A stretch of 64,000 nucleotides of DNA from Sphingomonas japonica (GTDB lineage: Bacteria; Pseudomonadota; Alphaproteobacteria; Sphingomonadales; Sphingomonadaceae), in assembly GCF_006346325.1 (NCBI RefSeq), contig NZ_VDYR01000001.1, positions 744,001 through 808,000 on the forward strand, read 5' to 3'. The notes beneath the pieces were generated by a model, which was not told the DNA's origin, searched no databases, and saw only the letters and a list, made by a program, of their open reading frames with translations. Shown here one piece after another: positions 1 to 9,218 of the stretch. Numbering within the stretch: position 1 is the first letter of the stretch; each line of letters begins with the position of its first letter. The translations under genes and the position numbers were made by a program.

Positions 1-759
1 CTTGAGCACGATCTGGCGGAACTGTTCGGGCGTAGTCAGCCGCGATTGCGCGGTGATCGTCGCGTTGAGCAGCTGGCCGGGGGGCGAAGGGAGGCCGCCG
101 ACTTCGCCCGCCGCGATCTCGGTATTCTGCGCCTGGATCGCGGCGGTGACGTCGCCCGGCACCAGCTGATAGCTCGCCAGCCGGTCGGGGTTGAGCCAGA
201 TCCGCATCGCATATTGCGATCCGAACACGTTGGTTTCGCCGACACCGGGGATACGCGCCAGCGAGTCCTGGAAATTGGAGACGAGATAGTCCGACACGTC
301 GCGATTGGTGTCGCGGTCGGTCGAGTCATAGACCGCCGCGATCATCAGGAAGTCGGGGTTCGACTTGGTGACGGTCAGCCCCTGCTGCTGCACCTGCGCA
401 GGGAGCCGTGAAATCGCTTGCTGTACGCGGTTCTGGACCTGCACCTGAGCGATATCGGGATCGGTACCCTTGTCCAGCGTGACGCTGATCGACACGCGCC
501 CTCGCGAATCCGACGTCGACGAGAAATAGAGCAGCCCATCGATGCCCGTTAGCTGCTGCTCGATGATCTGGGTGACACTGTTTTCGAGCGTTTCGGCGGA
601 AGCTCCGGGAAAATTGGCTCGGATATTAACCTGTGGCGGCGCGACGTCGGGATATTGCTCGATCGGCAGGCTCAGGATCGCGCCGACGCCGCCGAGCATG
701 ATGATGATCGCGATGACCCAGGCAAAGATCGGCCGGTCGATGAAGATGCGCGAGATCAT
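1..759 (-). CDS. RND multidrug efflux permease, AcrB/MexB type (partial, N-terminal part only)
   Basis: Inner-membrane proton-driven pump subunit of a tripartite RND exporter. The gene runs leftward and leaves the window, so only the first 253 residues are visible. They begin MISRIFIDRPIFAWVIAI, with a first membrane helix followed by LPIEQYPDVAPPQV and GLLYFSSTSDSRG, all hallmarks of the AcrB/HAE1 family start and porter domain. The ATG lies 6 bases after the stop of the adaptor gene, so the two are co-transcribed and should form one pump. The substrate cannot be read from this portion. The start choice is secure because the conserved N-terminus begins exactly there. Confidence 0.95.
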   Translation of the reverse strand, partial: MISRIFIDRPIFAWVIAIIIMLGGVGAILSLPIEQYPDVAPPQVNIRANFPGASAETLENSVTQIIEQQLTGIDGLLYFSSTSDSRGRVSISVTLDKGTDPDIAQVQVQNRVQQAISRLPAQVQQQGLTVTKSNPDFLMIAAVYDSTDRDTNRDVSDYLVSNFQDSLARIPGVGETNVFGSQYAMRIWLNPDRLASYQLVPGDVTAAIQAQNTEIAAGEVGGLPSPPGQLLNATITAQSRLTTPEQFRQIVLK

Positions 760-765
760 GCGCGG

Positions 766-1980
766 TCAGTTCGCATTCTGCGGGGCGTCGGCGTTGCCTG
801 ACTCGGCTTTGGGCGGTGGACCGATGCGCTGCGGCGTATTGGCCTCGACGGGACGCACGACGGTGCCCGGCTGGGCGTTGGCGGTGCCCTGGACGATGAT
901 CCGGTCTCCCGCCGCCAGCCCCTTGGTGACGACCCAGTAGCGCCCTTGCGTGCGATCGGTAGTGACCGCTTTTTGAACGACCTTGTTGTCCGGCCCGACC
1001 ACCAATGCCGAGGCGCGGCCGCGGGCATCGCGGGTCACGCCCGATTGCGGCACCAGGAACGCTTGCGTGTCGATCGCCTGGGCAAAGCTGGCGCGCACGA
1101 ACATTCCGGGCAGCAACAGTCCCTGCGGATTGGGGAAGCGCGCGCGCAGCGTCACCGTTCCGGTGCCGGGATCGACCATCGCCTCGGAGAACTGCACGAC
1201 GCCGGTCAGCCCGTAATCGCTCCCGTCCTCGAGCGCGAGGCGCACGGTCGCCTCGGCGGCAGTAGTCCCTTCCTGCGCCAGCGAGCGGCGGAGCGCGAGC
1301 AATTCGGCGCTCGACTGTTGGATATCGACGAAGATCGGGTCGAGCTGCTGGATCGTGGTCAGTGGTTCGGTCTGGTTCGCGGTAACCAGGGCGCCGACGG
1401 TGAACAGCGACCGGTTGATCCTGCCGGAAATCGGAGCGGGCACGCGCGTGAAGCGCAGGTTGATCTGTGCCGTCTGCAGCTGCGCCTGCGCCTGCTGAAC
1501 TGCGGCAGTCGCCTGGCGCGCGGATGCCGCAGCATCGGTATAGTCCTGCTTGGCGACCGCCTCGATCTCGGCCAGCGGACGCAGCCTTTCGGCACGGACG
1601 CGCGTCGCCTCGGCATTGGCGCGTGCGCTGGCGAGGGTCGCCTGAGCCTCGTTGACTGCCGCCTGATAGATGCTCGGGTCGATCTGGTACAAGGTTTGGC
1701 CGGCGCGGACGAACGATCCTTCGGTGAACAGCCGGCGCTGGATCACCCCGGACACCTGCGGCCGCACTTCCGACATGGCATAGGCGGAGGTGCGCCCGGC
1801 AAGCTGGATGGTGAGCGGCACGCTCGTGACGCGGGCGGTGACATATCCCACCGTCGGCGGCCCCTTCGCCTTGGCCGCGTCGCCGCCCTCCTCGCTTCCC
1901 CCGCACGCTGCCACGGCCAGACAGAGCGCCATCGCGCCGGAGAAGAAGGCGCCGTATTGCGCCGAGGATCGGGATTGCAT
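766..1980 (-). CDS. RND efflux periplasmic adaptor (membrane fusion protein, AcrA/MexA type)
   Basis: The 404-residue adaptor links the inner-membrane RND pump to an outer-membrane channel. A lipoprotein signal peptide is visible (hydrophobic run ending AVAAC, Cys about residue 26), so the protein should be anchored in the inner membrane by lipid. Family features follow in order: a first beta/lipoyl half (GVIQRRLFTEGSFVRAGQTL), an Ala/Gln/Arg-rich alpha hairpin (residues about 100-170), the second lipoyl half (PAPISGRINRSLFTVGALV), then beta-barrel and membrane-proximal domains. It is the first gene of the pump operon and is divergent from the S9 peptidase. No dedicated regulator sits beside it in this window. 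Confidence 0.95.
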   Translation of the reverse strand: MQSRSSAQYGAFFSGAMALCLAVAACGGSEEGGDAAKAKGPPTVGYVTARVTSVPLTIQLAGRTSAYAMSEVRPQVSGVIQRRLFTEGSFVRAGQTLYQIDPSIYQAAVNEAQATLASARANAEATRVRAERLRPLAEIEAVAKQDYTDAAASARQATAAVQQAQAQLQTAQINLRFTRVPAPISGRINRSLFTVGALVTANQTEPLTTIQQLDPIFVDIQQSSAELLALRRSLAQEGTTAAEATVRLALEDGSDYGLTGVVQFSEAMVDPGTGTVTLRARFPNPQGLLLPGMFVRASFAQAIDTQAFLVPQSGVTRDARGRASALVVGPDNKVVQKAVTTDRTQGRYWVVTKGLAAGDRIIVQGTANAQPGTVVRPVEANTPQRIGPPPKAESGNADAPQNAN

Positions 1981-2279
1981 TCGCGCACAAACTCCGCGCC
2001 GCGGTTTTGTGTCCGCGGCGGTACAAAAAGGATAATCCAGATCAAGAACGGCCAGCGACGCGCCCCTCTCGCAAAAAATCGATTACTCGACGTCGCCGTT
2101 CAGCTACCGGCGCCCCGGTAGCGCGGCAAGGCAAGATGTGTCGCAAAATGTCGCAGGCATCTTGGCACCACAGGGCAATATCGTCGGCTCCCTTGCCGTT
2201 CGGCCCGTCGCCCGCAATAACCGCGTCATCTTGCCCGGCCGCGACCGCTGCCCGGGTATACGCACAAATGGGAGCAGGC
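1981..2279. other. Divergent intergenic region between RND pump and S9 peptidase
   Basis: About 300 bases hold no convincing gene, although the peptidase frame stays open through them. The only structure I can point to is a short perfect hairpin, GCTACCGG (2103-2110) with CCGGTAGC (2115-2122), separated by four bases. The promoters for both divergent genes must lie here, but I could not assign -35/-10 boxes with confidence. Confidence 0.5.
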
Positions 2280-4550
2280 ATGCGCACATGGATGATCGGA
2301 TGGGCTTTGGCATCGGCAAGTACGCTGGCATGGGGCGCGCCGGCGATGGCGCGTGATCCGTCGGTACCAGTGCAGACCGCGGCGACGGAGCAGGGCGGGG
2401 AACTGACGCTCGACCGACTGTACGCAAGCCCGGGGCTCAACGGATCGCAGCCCAGCGCGCTGCAGCTGTCGCCCGACGGCAAGCTGCTGACCTTCCTGAA
2501 AGCGCGCGAGGACGAGCGCGACCGCATCGATCTGTGGGCGCGCGACACAACCACCGGGCAGGAACGGATGCTGGTCGATTCCAAGAAGGTCGGCACCGGC
2601 GCCGAATTGTCCGAGGTCGAAAAGATGCAGCGCGAGCGGCTGCGTATCGGCGGAATCAAGGGGATCACCCGCTATGACTTCGCGCCCGATGGCAACACCA
2701 TTCTCGTGCCGCTCGACGGCGATCTCTATTCGGCCACCCTCGACGGTGATGTCCGCCGTCTGACCGACACGCCGGGCGGCGAGATCAATGCCGTGGTCAG
2801 CCCCGCGGGCGGCTTCGTCAGCTTCGTTCGCGATCAGAATCTCTATGTTCAGCCGCTGGGCGGCGGAGTCGAGCGGGCGCTCACCACCGACGGCAAGGGT
2901 ACGGTCCATTGGGGCGAGGCCGAATTCGTCGCCGACGAGGAAATGGGCCGCCGCACCGGCTATTTGTGGGCGCCGCAGGACCAGTATGTCGCGGTCGAAC
3001 GCTATGACGAGGCGCAGGTCGGCGTGTTCAGCCGCGCGGCCATCGGCGCCGAAGGCACCAAGGTCTATGACCAGCGCTATCCCGCTGCAGGGACGCCCAA
3101 CGTGCTCGTCGACCTGTATGTCATGAGGCCCGACGGCTCGGGCAGGGTGAAGGTCGATCTAGGCTCCAATCCCGACATCTATCTTGCGCGCGTCAACTGG
3201 CTGCCCGACGGATCCGCGCTGCTCGTACAGCGCCAGAGCCGTGACCAGAAGACGCTCGACATGCTCAAGGTCGATCCGGCGACCGGCAAATCGACCGTGT
3301 TGTTCACCGAAAAGTCGGGCGACAGGAGCTGGCTGAACCTCAACGACTCGCTGCGCACGCTCAAGGACGGCAGCCTGATCTGGGAATCGGAACGCGACGG
3401 TTTCGCGCATCTCTATCGCTGGAAAGACGGGAAGTGGACGCAGCTGACCAAGGGCGACTGGGTCATGCTCGGGCTGGTCGGCGTCGACGAGGCCAAGGGC
3501 CGGGTCTATTTCATGGCCAACAAGGACACCCCGCTCGAGCAGCATCTCTATACCGTCGATCTCGCTAGGCCGGGGGCGGTGACGCGGTTGACCGAGCCAG
3601 GCTGGTGGTATGGCGCATCGATGGACCCGGGCGCCAGCCGCCTGATCCTGACCCGCTCGAACGACAGCCAGCCCAGCCAGACCTATCTCGCCGACACCAG
3701 CGGCAAGCGGATTTCGTGGATCAACGAGAATGCGCTGGCGGAGGGGCATCCCTATTACCCGTATCTCGCCAGCCACGAGCCGACGAAATACGGAACGATC
3801 AAGGCCAAGGACGGGACGACGCTCTACTGGAGCATGATCACGCCCAAGCTCGAGGCCGGCAAGAAATATCCGGTGTTCTTCGAACATTATGGCGGCCCCG
3901 GCACCGGCCAGAACGTCACCCGGCGCTGGGCGGGCGGCCGCGCGCAATGGCTGGTCGACCAGGGCTTCGTCTATTTCCAGATCGACAATCGCGGCTCGTT
4001 CAACCGCGGCACCGAGTTCGAAAACGAGATCTACCGCGCGATGGGAACGGTCGAGGTCGAGGACCAGCTGTCGGGTGCCGAATTCCTCAAGAGCCAGTCC
4101 TTCGTCGATCCCGATCGGATCGCAACCTATGGCTGGTCGTACGGCGGTTACATGACGCTCAAGATGCTGGAGGCGGCGCCGGGCGTGTTCGCGGCCGGTA
4201 TCTCGGGCGCGCCGGTCAGCAAGTGGGAGCTCTACGACACCCATTATACCGAGCGCTATATGGGCAATCCCAAGACCGACGCCGCCGCCTATGCCGCATC
4301 GAACACGATCGGCGACGCGGGCAAGATCGTCGATCCGCTGCTGATCATCCACGGCATGGCCGACGATAACGTGTTCTTCGAGAATACGACGTCGATGATG
4401 ACCGCGCTGCAGCAGGCCGGACGTCCGTTCGAGGCGATGGTCTATCCGGGTCAGACGCATGCGTTCGGCGACCAGCTGCTCGCCAAGCATACTTGGATCA
4501 ATATCATGGACTTCCTCGACCGGCGCCTGGGCGGCATGCAGCCGAAGTAA
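2280..4550 (+). CDS. S9 family peptidase, dipeptidyl-peptidase IV type, exported
   Basis: Prolyl oligopeptidase-clan serine peptidase, probably cleaving X-Pro dipeptides from peptide N-termini in the periplasm. I start it at the ATG at 2280 because this begins a classical signal peptide (MRTWMIGWALASASTLAWG, cleavage near APAMA) preceded by GGGAGCAGGC. An in-frame ATG at 2268 is possible, and the open frame further upstream lacks conservation. The order is an N-terminal beta-propeller (DPPIV_N, residues about 60-500), then the alpha/beta hydrolase domain. The triad is readable: Ser about 620 in GWSYGGYM, Asp about 695 in HGMADDNVFF, His about 727 in PGQTHAFG. The 756-residue length is normal for bacterial DPP-IV-like enzymes. 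The stand-alone setting gives no hint of a specific substrate. Confidence 0.95.
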   Translation: MRTWMIGWALASASTLAWGAPAMARDPSVPVQTAATEQGGELTLDRLYASPGLNGSQPSALQLSPDGKLLTFLKAREDERDRIDLWARDTTTGQERMLVDSKKVGTGAELSEVEKMQRERLRIGGIKGITRYDFAPDGNTILVPLDGDLYSATLDGDVRRLTDTPGGEINAVVSPAGGFVSFVRDQNLYVQPLGGGVERALTTDGKGTVHWGEAEFVADEEMGRRTGYLWAPQDQYVAVERYDEAQVGVFSRAAIGAEGTKVYDQRYPAAGTPNVLVDLYVMRPDGSGRVKVDLGSNPDIYLARVNWLPDGSALLVQRQSRDQKTLDMLKVDPATGKSTVLFTEKSGDRSWLNLNDSLRTLKDGSLIWESERDGFAHLYRWKDGKWTQLTKGDWVMLGLVGVDEAKGRVYFMANKDTPLEQHLYTVDLARPGAVTRLTEPGWWYGASMDPGASRLILTRSNDSQPSQTYLADTSGKRISWINENALAEGHPYYPYLASHEPTKYGTIKAKDGTTLYWSMITPKLEAGKKYPVFFEHYGGPGTGQNVTRRWAGGRAQWLVDQGFVYFQIDNRGSFNRGTEFENEIYRAMGTVEVEDQLSGAEFLKSQSFVDPDRIATYGWSYGGYMTLKMLEAAPGVFAAGISGAPVSKWELYDTHYTERYMGNPKTDAAAYAASNTIGDAGKIVDPLLIIHGMADDNVFFENTTSMMTALQQAGRPFEAMVYPGQTHAFGDQLLAKHTWINIMDFLDRRLGGMQPK

Positions 4551-4561
4551 AGCTTGCTTCC

Positions 4562-4598
4562 CCGATGGCGGCGTTGACGTTAAGTGCGCCGCCATCGG
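4562..4598 (+). promoter_or_regulatory. Perfect 12-bp hairpin in the asd leader
   Basis: CCGATGGCGGCG (4562-4573) and CGCCGCCATCGG (4587-4598) are exact reverse complements around a 13-base loop. The hairpin starts 11 bases after the peptidase stop and ends 12 bases before the asd ATG. There is no T-run after it, so it is not a textbook intrinsic terminator. It may stabilise or insulate the asd transcript. The asd ribosome site (GGAG, 4604-4607) is left free. Confidence 0.6.
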
Positions 4599-4610
4599 AT
4601 ATTGGAGTGA

Positions 4611-5639
4611 ATGATGGGCTATCGGATCGTGGTTGCGGGCGGCACGGGCAATGTCGGGCGCGAGGTGCTCAACATCCTGGCGGAACGCGAATTTCCCGCC
4701 GACGAGATCGCCGTGCTGGCCTCGTCCCGCTCCGCGGGCGAGCAGGCCGACTATGGCGAGACCGGCCGCAAGCTCAAGATCCAGAATATCGAGCATTTCG
4801 ACCCGACCGGCTGGGACATGGCGATCTTCGCCATCGGATCCGATGCGACCAAGCTGTACGCGCCCAAGTTCGCTGCTGCGGGCTGCGTCGTCATCGACAA
4901 TTCGTCGCTCTACCGCATGGACCCCGACGTTCCGCTGATCGTGCCCGAGGTCAATCCCGAGGCGATCGACGGCTACACCGCGAAGAACATCATCGCCAAT
5001 CCCAACTGCTCGACCGCGCAGATGGTGGTAGCACTGAAGCCGATCCACGACGCCGCGAAGATTACCCGCGTCGTCGTTGCGACCTACCAGTCGGTATCGG
5101 GTGCGGGGAAGGCGGGGATGGACGAGCTGTTCGAGCAGAGCCGCAACATCTTTGTCGGGGACAGCGCCGAGCCCAACAAATTCACCAAGCAGATCGCGTT
5201 CAACGTCATCCCGCACATCGACAGCTTCCTCGACGACGGATCGACCAAGGAAGAGTGGAAGATGGTTGTCGAGACCAAGAAGATCCTCGATCCCAAAATC
5301 AAAGTGATCGCGACTTGCGTGCGCGTGCCGGTGTTTGTCGGCCATTCCGAGGCGATTACGATCGAGATGGAGGGCGAGCTGTCGGCGACAGATGCCCAGG
5401 CGCTGCTGCGCGAGGCACCGGGCATCATGCTCGTCGACAAGCGCGAAGACGGCGGATACGTCACCCCGATCGAGTGCGTCGGCGAATATGCAACCTATGT
5501 CAGCCGCGTGCGTGAGGACCCGACCGTCGAGAACGGGCTGGCCCTGTGGTGCGTGTCCGACAATCTGCGCAAGGGCGCCGCGCTCAACGCCGTGCAGATC
5601 GCAGAATTGCTCGGGCGGCGCCATCTCAAGAAGGATTGA
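4611..5639 (+). CDS. asd: Aspartate-semialdehyde dehydrogenase
   Basis: Reduces aspartyl-4-phosphate to aspartate semialdehyde with NADPH, the branch point for lysine/diaminopimelate, threonine and methionine. The N-terminal Rossmann motif is VAGGTGNVGREVLNIL. The catalytic Cys is about residue 133 in NPNCSTAQM, and the active-site His is about 245 in RVPVFVGHSEA. Length (342 residues) is typical. GGAG at 4604-4607 supports the ATG at 4611, and a second ATG follows at once (4614). DapE of the same pathway lies at 20.9-22.0 kb but is not linked in an operon. Confidence 0.97.
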   Translation: MMGYRIVVAGGTGNVGREVLNILAEREFPADEIAVLASSRSAGEQADYGETGRKLKIQNIEHFDPTGWDMAIFAIGSDATKLYAPKFAAAGCVVIDNSSLYRMDPDVPLIVPEVNPEAIDGYTAKNIIANPNCSTAQMVVALKPIHDAAKITRVVVATYQSVSGAGKAGMDELFEQSRNIFVGDSAEPNKFTKQIAFNVIPHIDSFLDDGSTKEEWKMVVETKKILDPKIKVIATCVRVPVFVGHSEAITIEMEGELSATDAQALLREAPGIMLVDKREDGGYVTPIECVGEYATYVSRVREDPTVENGLALWCVSDNLRKGAALNAVQIAELLGRRHLKKD

Positions 5640-5641
5640 GG

Positions 5642-6106
5642 GTGTCATCGCAACCCGCGGGGGCGCTGACCGGCGGCTGCCAGTGCGGCGCAGTGCGCTA
5701 TCGGATCTCTGGCGCACGTCTCGTCGTCTATGCCTGCCACTGCCGTGAGTGCCAGAAGCAGTCGGCGAGCGCGTTCGGTCTCTCACTTCCGGTTCTGCGC
5801 GAGAATTTCGAGGTTAGCGGGCGGCTGGAAAGCTGGGAGCGCAGCTCCGATCTCGGCTCGCGTACACGCTGTCATTTCTGCCCGGAATGCGGGAGCAGGC
5901 TATTCCACGTGGCCAGCCTGACGCCGGACCGGTTGACGGTGAAGGGCGGTTCGCTAGACGATACCTCGTGGCTCGAGCCTCAAGCGCATCTCTGGGTCAC
6001 ACGGAAGCAGCGCTGGGTCGTGCTCGACCCGGCGATCCCGGCGCACGATACGCAGCCGGATGACCTCGCGGCGTGGCGCGGTGCGTTGCCCGGGGAGATC
6101 GAGTAA
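5642..6106 (+). CDS. GFA family (glutathione-dependent formaldehyde-activating-like) zinc protein
   Basis: Small 154-residue protein of the GFA/CENP-V fold. The zinc-binding cysteine pattern is clear: GGCQCGAVRY near the start, CHCRECQK around residue 38, and CPECGS around residue 83. Only a few members have a tested link to formaldehyde, so the biochemical role here is open. I use the GTG at 5642, two bases after the asd stop, because the longer frame would overlap asd by almost 100 bases without conserved sequence. The tight spacing suggests co-transcription with asd. Confidence 0.85.
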   Translation: MSSQPAGALTGGCQCGAVRYRISGARLVVYACHCRECQKQSASAFGLSLPVLRENFEVSGRLESWERSSDLGSRTRCHFCPECGSRLFHVASLTPDRLTVKGGSLDDTSWLEPQAHLWVTRKQRWVVLDPAIPAHDTQPDDLAAWRGALPGEIE

Positions 6107-6119
6107 GCCTGCGCCGATC

Positions 6120-7700
6120 TCAATGCCCCGCGGCGGCCGGGTCATTCTCGATCGGTCCCTTGGGCTTCTTGAGCAGCACCACCAGCGGCACCGAAAGCGC
6201 CGTCACGATCATCATCGCCTTGAAATCGTTGAGATAGGCGATCATCGCCGCTTGGCGCGTCACCTCGGCATTGAGCATCGCCAGCGCGCTGTCGCCGGTC
6301 GCACCAAGCACCTGGAGCATCGAGGCGTCGATGCTGCCCATCCGCTCGGCGGTCACGTTGGCGGCCAGATCGGCATGGCTGGTCTGCATGCTGCGCGCCA
6401 GCACCGTCGTCACCAGCGAGATGCCGATCGACGCGCCGATGTTGCGCGACAAGTTCATCAGGCTTGACCCTTCGGTGCGGAATTGCGGCGGCAGCGTCGC
6501 GAACGCCATCGCGTTGAGCGGCATGAACACCAGTCCCATGCCGAGCCCCTGGATGAATCCAGAGATGATGAACGGCGTCGATCCCATCTCCAGCGTCCAG
6601 CGCGTCATGTCCCATAGCGAATAGGCAGCGAGCGCCAGCCCGATCCCTACCAGCCACCGCGGATCGACCCCGCGCTGGCCGAGTTGCGCGGCGACTGCCA
6701 TCGTCAGAAGCACGCCGATCCCGCGCGGCATCAGCAGCAGGCCGGTGTCCATCACCGGATACCCGAAGAGATTCTGGAGCATCGGCGGCAGCAGCGCCAT
6801 CGTCGCCATCATCACCACCCCGATCACCAGCATGAAGCCGATCGCGGTGACGAGGTTGCGGTTCTTCCACATCGAGCGGTCGAACATCGGGTTCCTGCCG
6901 GTGAACAAATGGACGCCGAACATCCACAGCGCGATGCCCGCGACGCCTGCCTCCAGCCAGATCTCGCCCGACTGGAACCAGTCCTCGCCCTGGCCGCGAT
7001 CGAGCAGCAACTGGAGCGCGGCGATCCCGACCGCGAGCAGCGAGAAGCCGAACAGGTCGAACGATCTCCGCCGGATCGGCCGCGAAGGCAGCAGCCACCA
7101 CAGCACGCCGAAGCACAGTACGCCGACGGGGAGGTTGACGTAGAATACCCAGCGCCAGTCGTAATTCTCGGTCAGCCAACCCCCGATCACCGGCCCCAGG
7201 ATCGGTCCGATCATGATCCCCATGCCCCAGATCGACATTGCCTTGGCCTGGCGTTCGGGCGGATTGATGTCGAGCATCACCGTCTGGCTGAGCGGATTCA
7301 TGAACGCCGCCGACACGCCTTGCAGGATGCGAAACGCGACCATTTCGGGCAACGAGGTGGCGATGCCGCACAGCGCCGACGCAAGGATGAAGCCCGCTAT
7401 CGATGCGAGAAACAGGTTGCGCGATCCGACCCGATCCGAGAGCCAGCCGGTGATCGGGATCGCGATCGCGGTCGCGACGATATAGCTGGTCAGCACCCAG
7501 GTGATAGTGTCGGCCGTCGCGCCCAGCGCCGTCTGCATGTGTGGCAACGCGACATTGGCAATGGTCGTGTCGAGGATCTGCATGATCGTCGCCAGCATCA
7601 CGCCGACGGTCAGCAGCCCGCGGTTGCGAACCGGAAGCGCCGCGACGCCGTCGGGGGGACGCGGAGCCGCCGGCCCCTGGGTGGCGGCTGCGGTCGCCAT
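6120..7700 (-). CDS. emrB: DHA2 family MFS multidrug transporter, EmrB/QacA type
   Basis: Drug:proton antiporter of the 14-helix DHA2 group. At 526 residues it has many hydrophobic helices and the motif-C-like start MLATIMQILDTTIANVALPHMQ with the family's Asp. It also has the motif-A region GWLSDRVGSRNLF and a helix-5 region IMIGPILGPVIGGWLTENYDWRW. It is the last gene of a three-gene unit (MarR regulator, EmrA-like adaptor, EmrB), with its ATG one base after the adaptor's stop. The arrangement predicts a MarR-controlled exporter of lipophilic drugs, with the EmrA-like partner bridging the periplasm. Confidence 0.95.
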   Translation of the reverse strand: MATAAATQGPAAPRPPDGVAALPVRNRGLLTVGVMLATIMQILDTTIANVALPHMQTALGATADTITWVLTSYIVATAIAIPITGWLSDRVGSRNLFLASIAGFILASALCGIATSLPEMVAFRILQGVSAAFMNPLSQTVMLDINPPERQAKAMSIWGMGIMIGPILGPVIGGWLTENYDWRWVFYVNLPVGVLCFGVLWWLLPSRPIRRRSFDLFGFSLLAVGIAALQLLLDRGQGEDWFQSGEIWLEAGVAGIALWMFGVHLFTGRNPMFDRSMWKNRNLVTAIGFMLVIGVVMMATMALLPPMLQNLFGYPVMDTGLLLMPRGIGVLLTMAVAAQLGQRGVDPRWLVGIGLALAAYSLWDMTRWTLEMGSTPFIISGFIQGLGMGLVFMPLNAMAFATLPPQFRTEGSSLMNLSRNIGASIGISLVTTVLARSMQTSHADLAANVTAERMGSIDASMLQVLGATGDSALAMLNAEVTRQAAMIAYLNDFKAMMIVTALSVPLVVLLKKPKGPIENDPAAAGH

Positions 7701-7701
7701 G

Positions 7702-8763
7702 TCAGCGGATGTCGACCGTCACGTCGGCGGTCAGCCCGGCGATCATCGGCCGCGGGCTCTTGCCGTCGATCGCGATCCGCACCGGTACGCGCTGCGTCAC
7801 CTTGACCCAGTTGCCATTGGCGTTCTGCGCCGGGAGTACCGAGAATTCGGAACCGGTGCCCGCGCCGATCGAGGCGACATGACCCTTGAGCTTGAGCTCG
7901 GGATAGGCGTCGAAGCCGATCTCCGCTTTCTGTCCGACGCGCATGTGGTCGAGGTCGGTTTCCTTGAAATTGGCCTCTACCCACGACCTGCCGTCGGCAA
8001 CCACTGTTACCGCGGGCAGCCCCGCCATCATCATTTGGCCGCGTTGCAGCCGATCGGACTGGGCGATCGTGCCGGCGACGGGCGCGCGCACTTCGGTGCG
8101 GGCAAGGTCGAGCAGCGCTTTCTCGCGCTTGACCCGGGCCGCCGCGATCGCCGGGTTCTGGCCGGGCACGGCGGCCCCGGTGGCAAGCGCGGCGCGTGCC
8201 TCGGCAGCGTCGGCATTGGCGTTTGCGAGCGCGGCGCGTGCCTGTTCCAGCGCGTGTTCGGACTGCTGCAACCGCGCGCGCGTGGTGAAGCCGCGCTGCA
8301 TCAGCTCGGCCTGGCGGTCATAATCCTGCTGCGCTGCGCTGATCTGGTCGCGTGCCGCAGCGATGTCGGCGCCGGTGCCCTGATAGCTCGCCCGCTGCGT
8401 GCCAAGCTGGACCTGCGCTCCGGCGATCGCGGCGTCGGCGTCGGCGACGGCAATGCGATAGGGTTCGGGGTCGATGCGGAACAGCAGGTCGCCCGCTGCA
8501 ACTTCCTGGTTCTCGGTGACGGAGACCTCGACGATCCGCCCCGCCACTTCGGCCGACACCGATACCTTGTCCTGCTGGACATAGGCATTGTCCGTCGAAA
8601 CGGTGCGCCCCGACGTGGCCCACAGCCATCCGGCGATCGCCAGCACGATCAACGGCACGCCGAACATCAACGCTGGGCGCAGCCATCGGCGCTTGCGGGC
8701 GACGACAATGGGTTCGGCCTCAGCGCGGGTTTCAGGGTGGAGCTGGGGATCTGCGTCAGCCAT
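7702..8763 (-). CDS. emrA: HlyD family efflux adaptor, EmrA type
   Basis: The 353-residue membrane fusion protein has one N-terminal membrane helix (about residues 28-50) after a charged cytoplasmic tail. Then comes a biotinyl-lipoyl-like strand (SVTENQEVAAGDLLFRIDPEPY), a long Ala/Gln-rich coiled coil (about 95-210), and a second lipoyl half (APVAGTIAQSDRLQRGQ). A C-terminal beta-barrel contains VEANFKETDLDHMRVGQKAEI, a signature stretch of EmrA-like adaptors. Its start overlaps the marR stop by 8 bases, and emrB follows after one base, so all three genes are translationally coupled. Confidence 0.95.
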   Translation of the reverse strand: MADADPQLHPETRAEAEPIVVARKRRWLRPALMFGVPLIVLAIAGWLWATSGRTVSTDNAYVQQDKVSVSAEVAGRIVEVSVTENQEVAAGDLLFRIDPEPYRIAVADADAAIAGAQVQLGTQRASYQGTGADIAAARDQISAAQQDYDRQAELMQRGFTTRARLQQSEHALEQARAALANANADAAEARAALATGAAVPGQNPAIAAARVKREKALLDLARTEVRAPVAGTIAQSDRLQRGQMMMAGLPAVTVVADGRSWVEANFKETDLDHMRVGQKAEIGFDAYPELKLKGHVASIGAGTGSEFSVLPAQNANGNWVKVTQRVPVRIAIDGKSPRPMIAGLTADVTVDIR

Positions 8764-9205
8764 GGGCGGTCTCTTTGTCGTCTATCTCGGCGGGTGTCAG
8801 GTTGCGGCGGATCGTCTCCAGCCGCGCGGCCAGTGCATCGCGATCGGCGGGACCGATGCTGCCCAGCGCTTCATCCTGCAAGGCGTCGGCCAATGTGCGC
8901 AATTGTGCCAGCAGCGGCTGCGCCTTGTCGGTAAGATGCAAGCGCCAGGTGCGGCGATCTGAGGGATCGCGGCGGCGTTCGACCAACCCTGCCTCCTCAA
9001 GCCGGTCGATCATCCGGCACGCGGTGATCGGCTCCACTTCAAGCAGTTCGGCAAGGCCGCCCTGATGGATGCCGTGATGGCGCTTAAGCATGCTGAGGGT
9101 GCGCCACTGCGCGCGAGTGACGCCGATCCGCTGCGCGCGCTCGTCGAAGCGGCGGCGCATCAGGCGCGAGACATCGCTGATCAGGAAGGCTAGGCTCTCG
9201 GACAT
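8756..9205 (-). CDS. MarR family transcriptional regulator of the emr pump
   Basis: Winged-helix dimeric repressor. The core reads RAQWRTLSMLKRH, GGLAELLEVEPITACRMIDRLEEAGLVERRRDPSDRRTWRLHLT, the standard MarR recognition helix and wing with the DxRxxR motif. I start it at the ATG at 9203-9205. A GTG 21 bases upstream (9226) is in frame but lies inside the palindrome at 9219-9232. Neither start has a good Shine-Dalgarno sequence. As first gene of the emrAB unit it is the likely local repressor. The inducer is unknown. Confidence 0.93.
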   Translation of the reverse strand: MSESLAFLISDVSRLMRRRFDERAQRIGVTRAQWRTLSMLKRHHGIHQGGLAELLEVEPITACRMIDRLEEAGLVERRRDPSDRRTWRLHLTDKAQPLLAQLRTLADALQDEALGSIGPADRDALAARLETIRRNLTPAEIDDKETAHG

Positions 9206-9218
9206 GTGGTGGGATATA

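Noticed and set aside
3159..5786. An 875-codon open frame opposite the S9 peptidase and asd
   Set aside because: The sense strand carries two well-conserved enzymes, and the antisense translation has no domain and no start signal.
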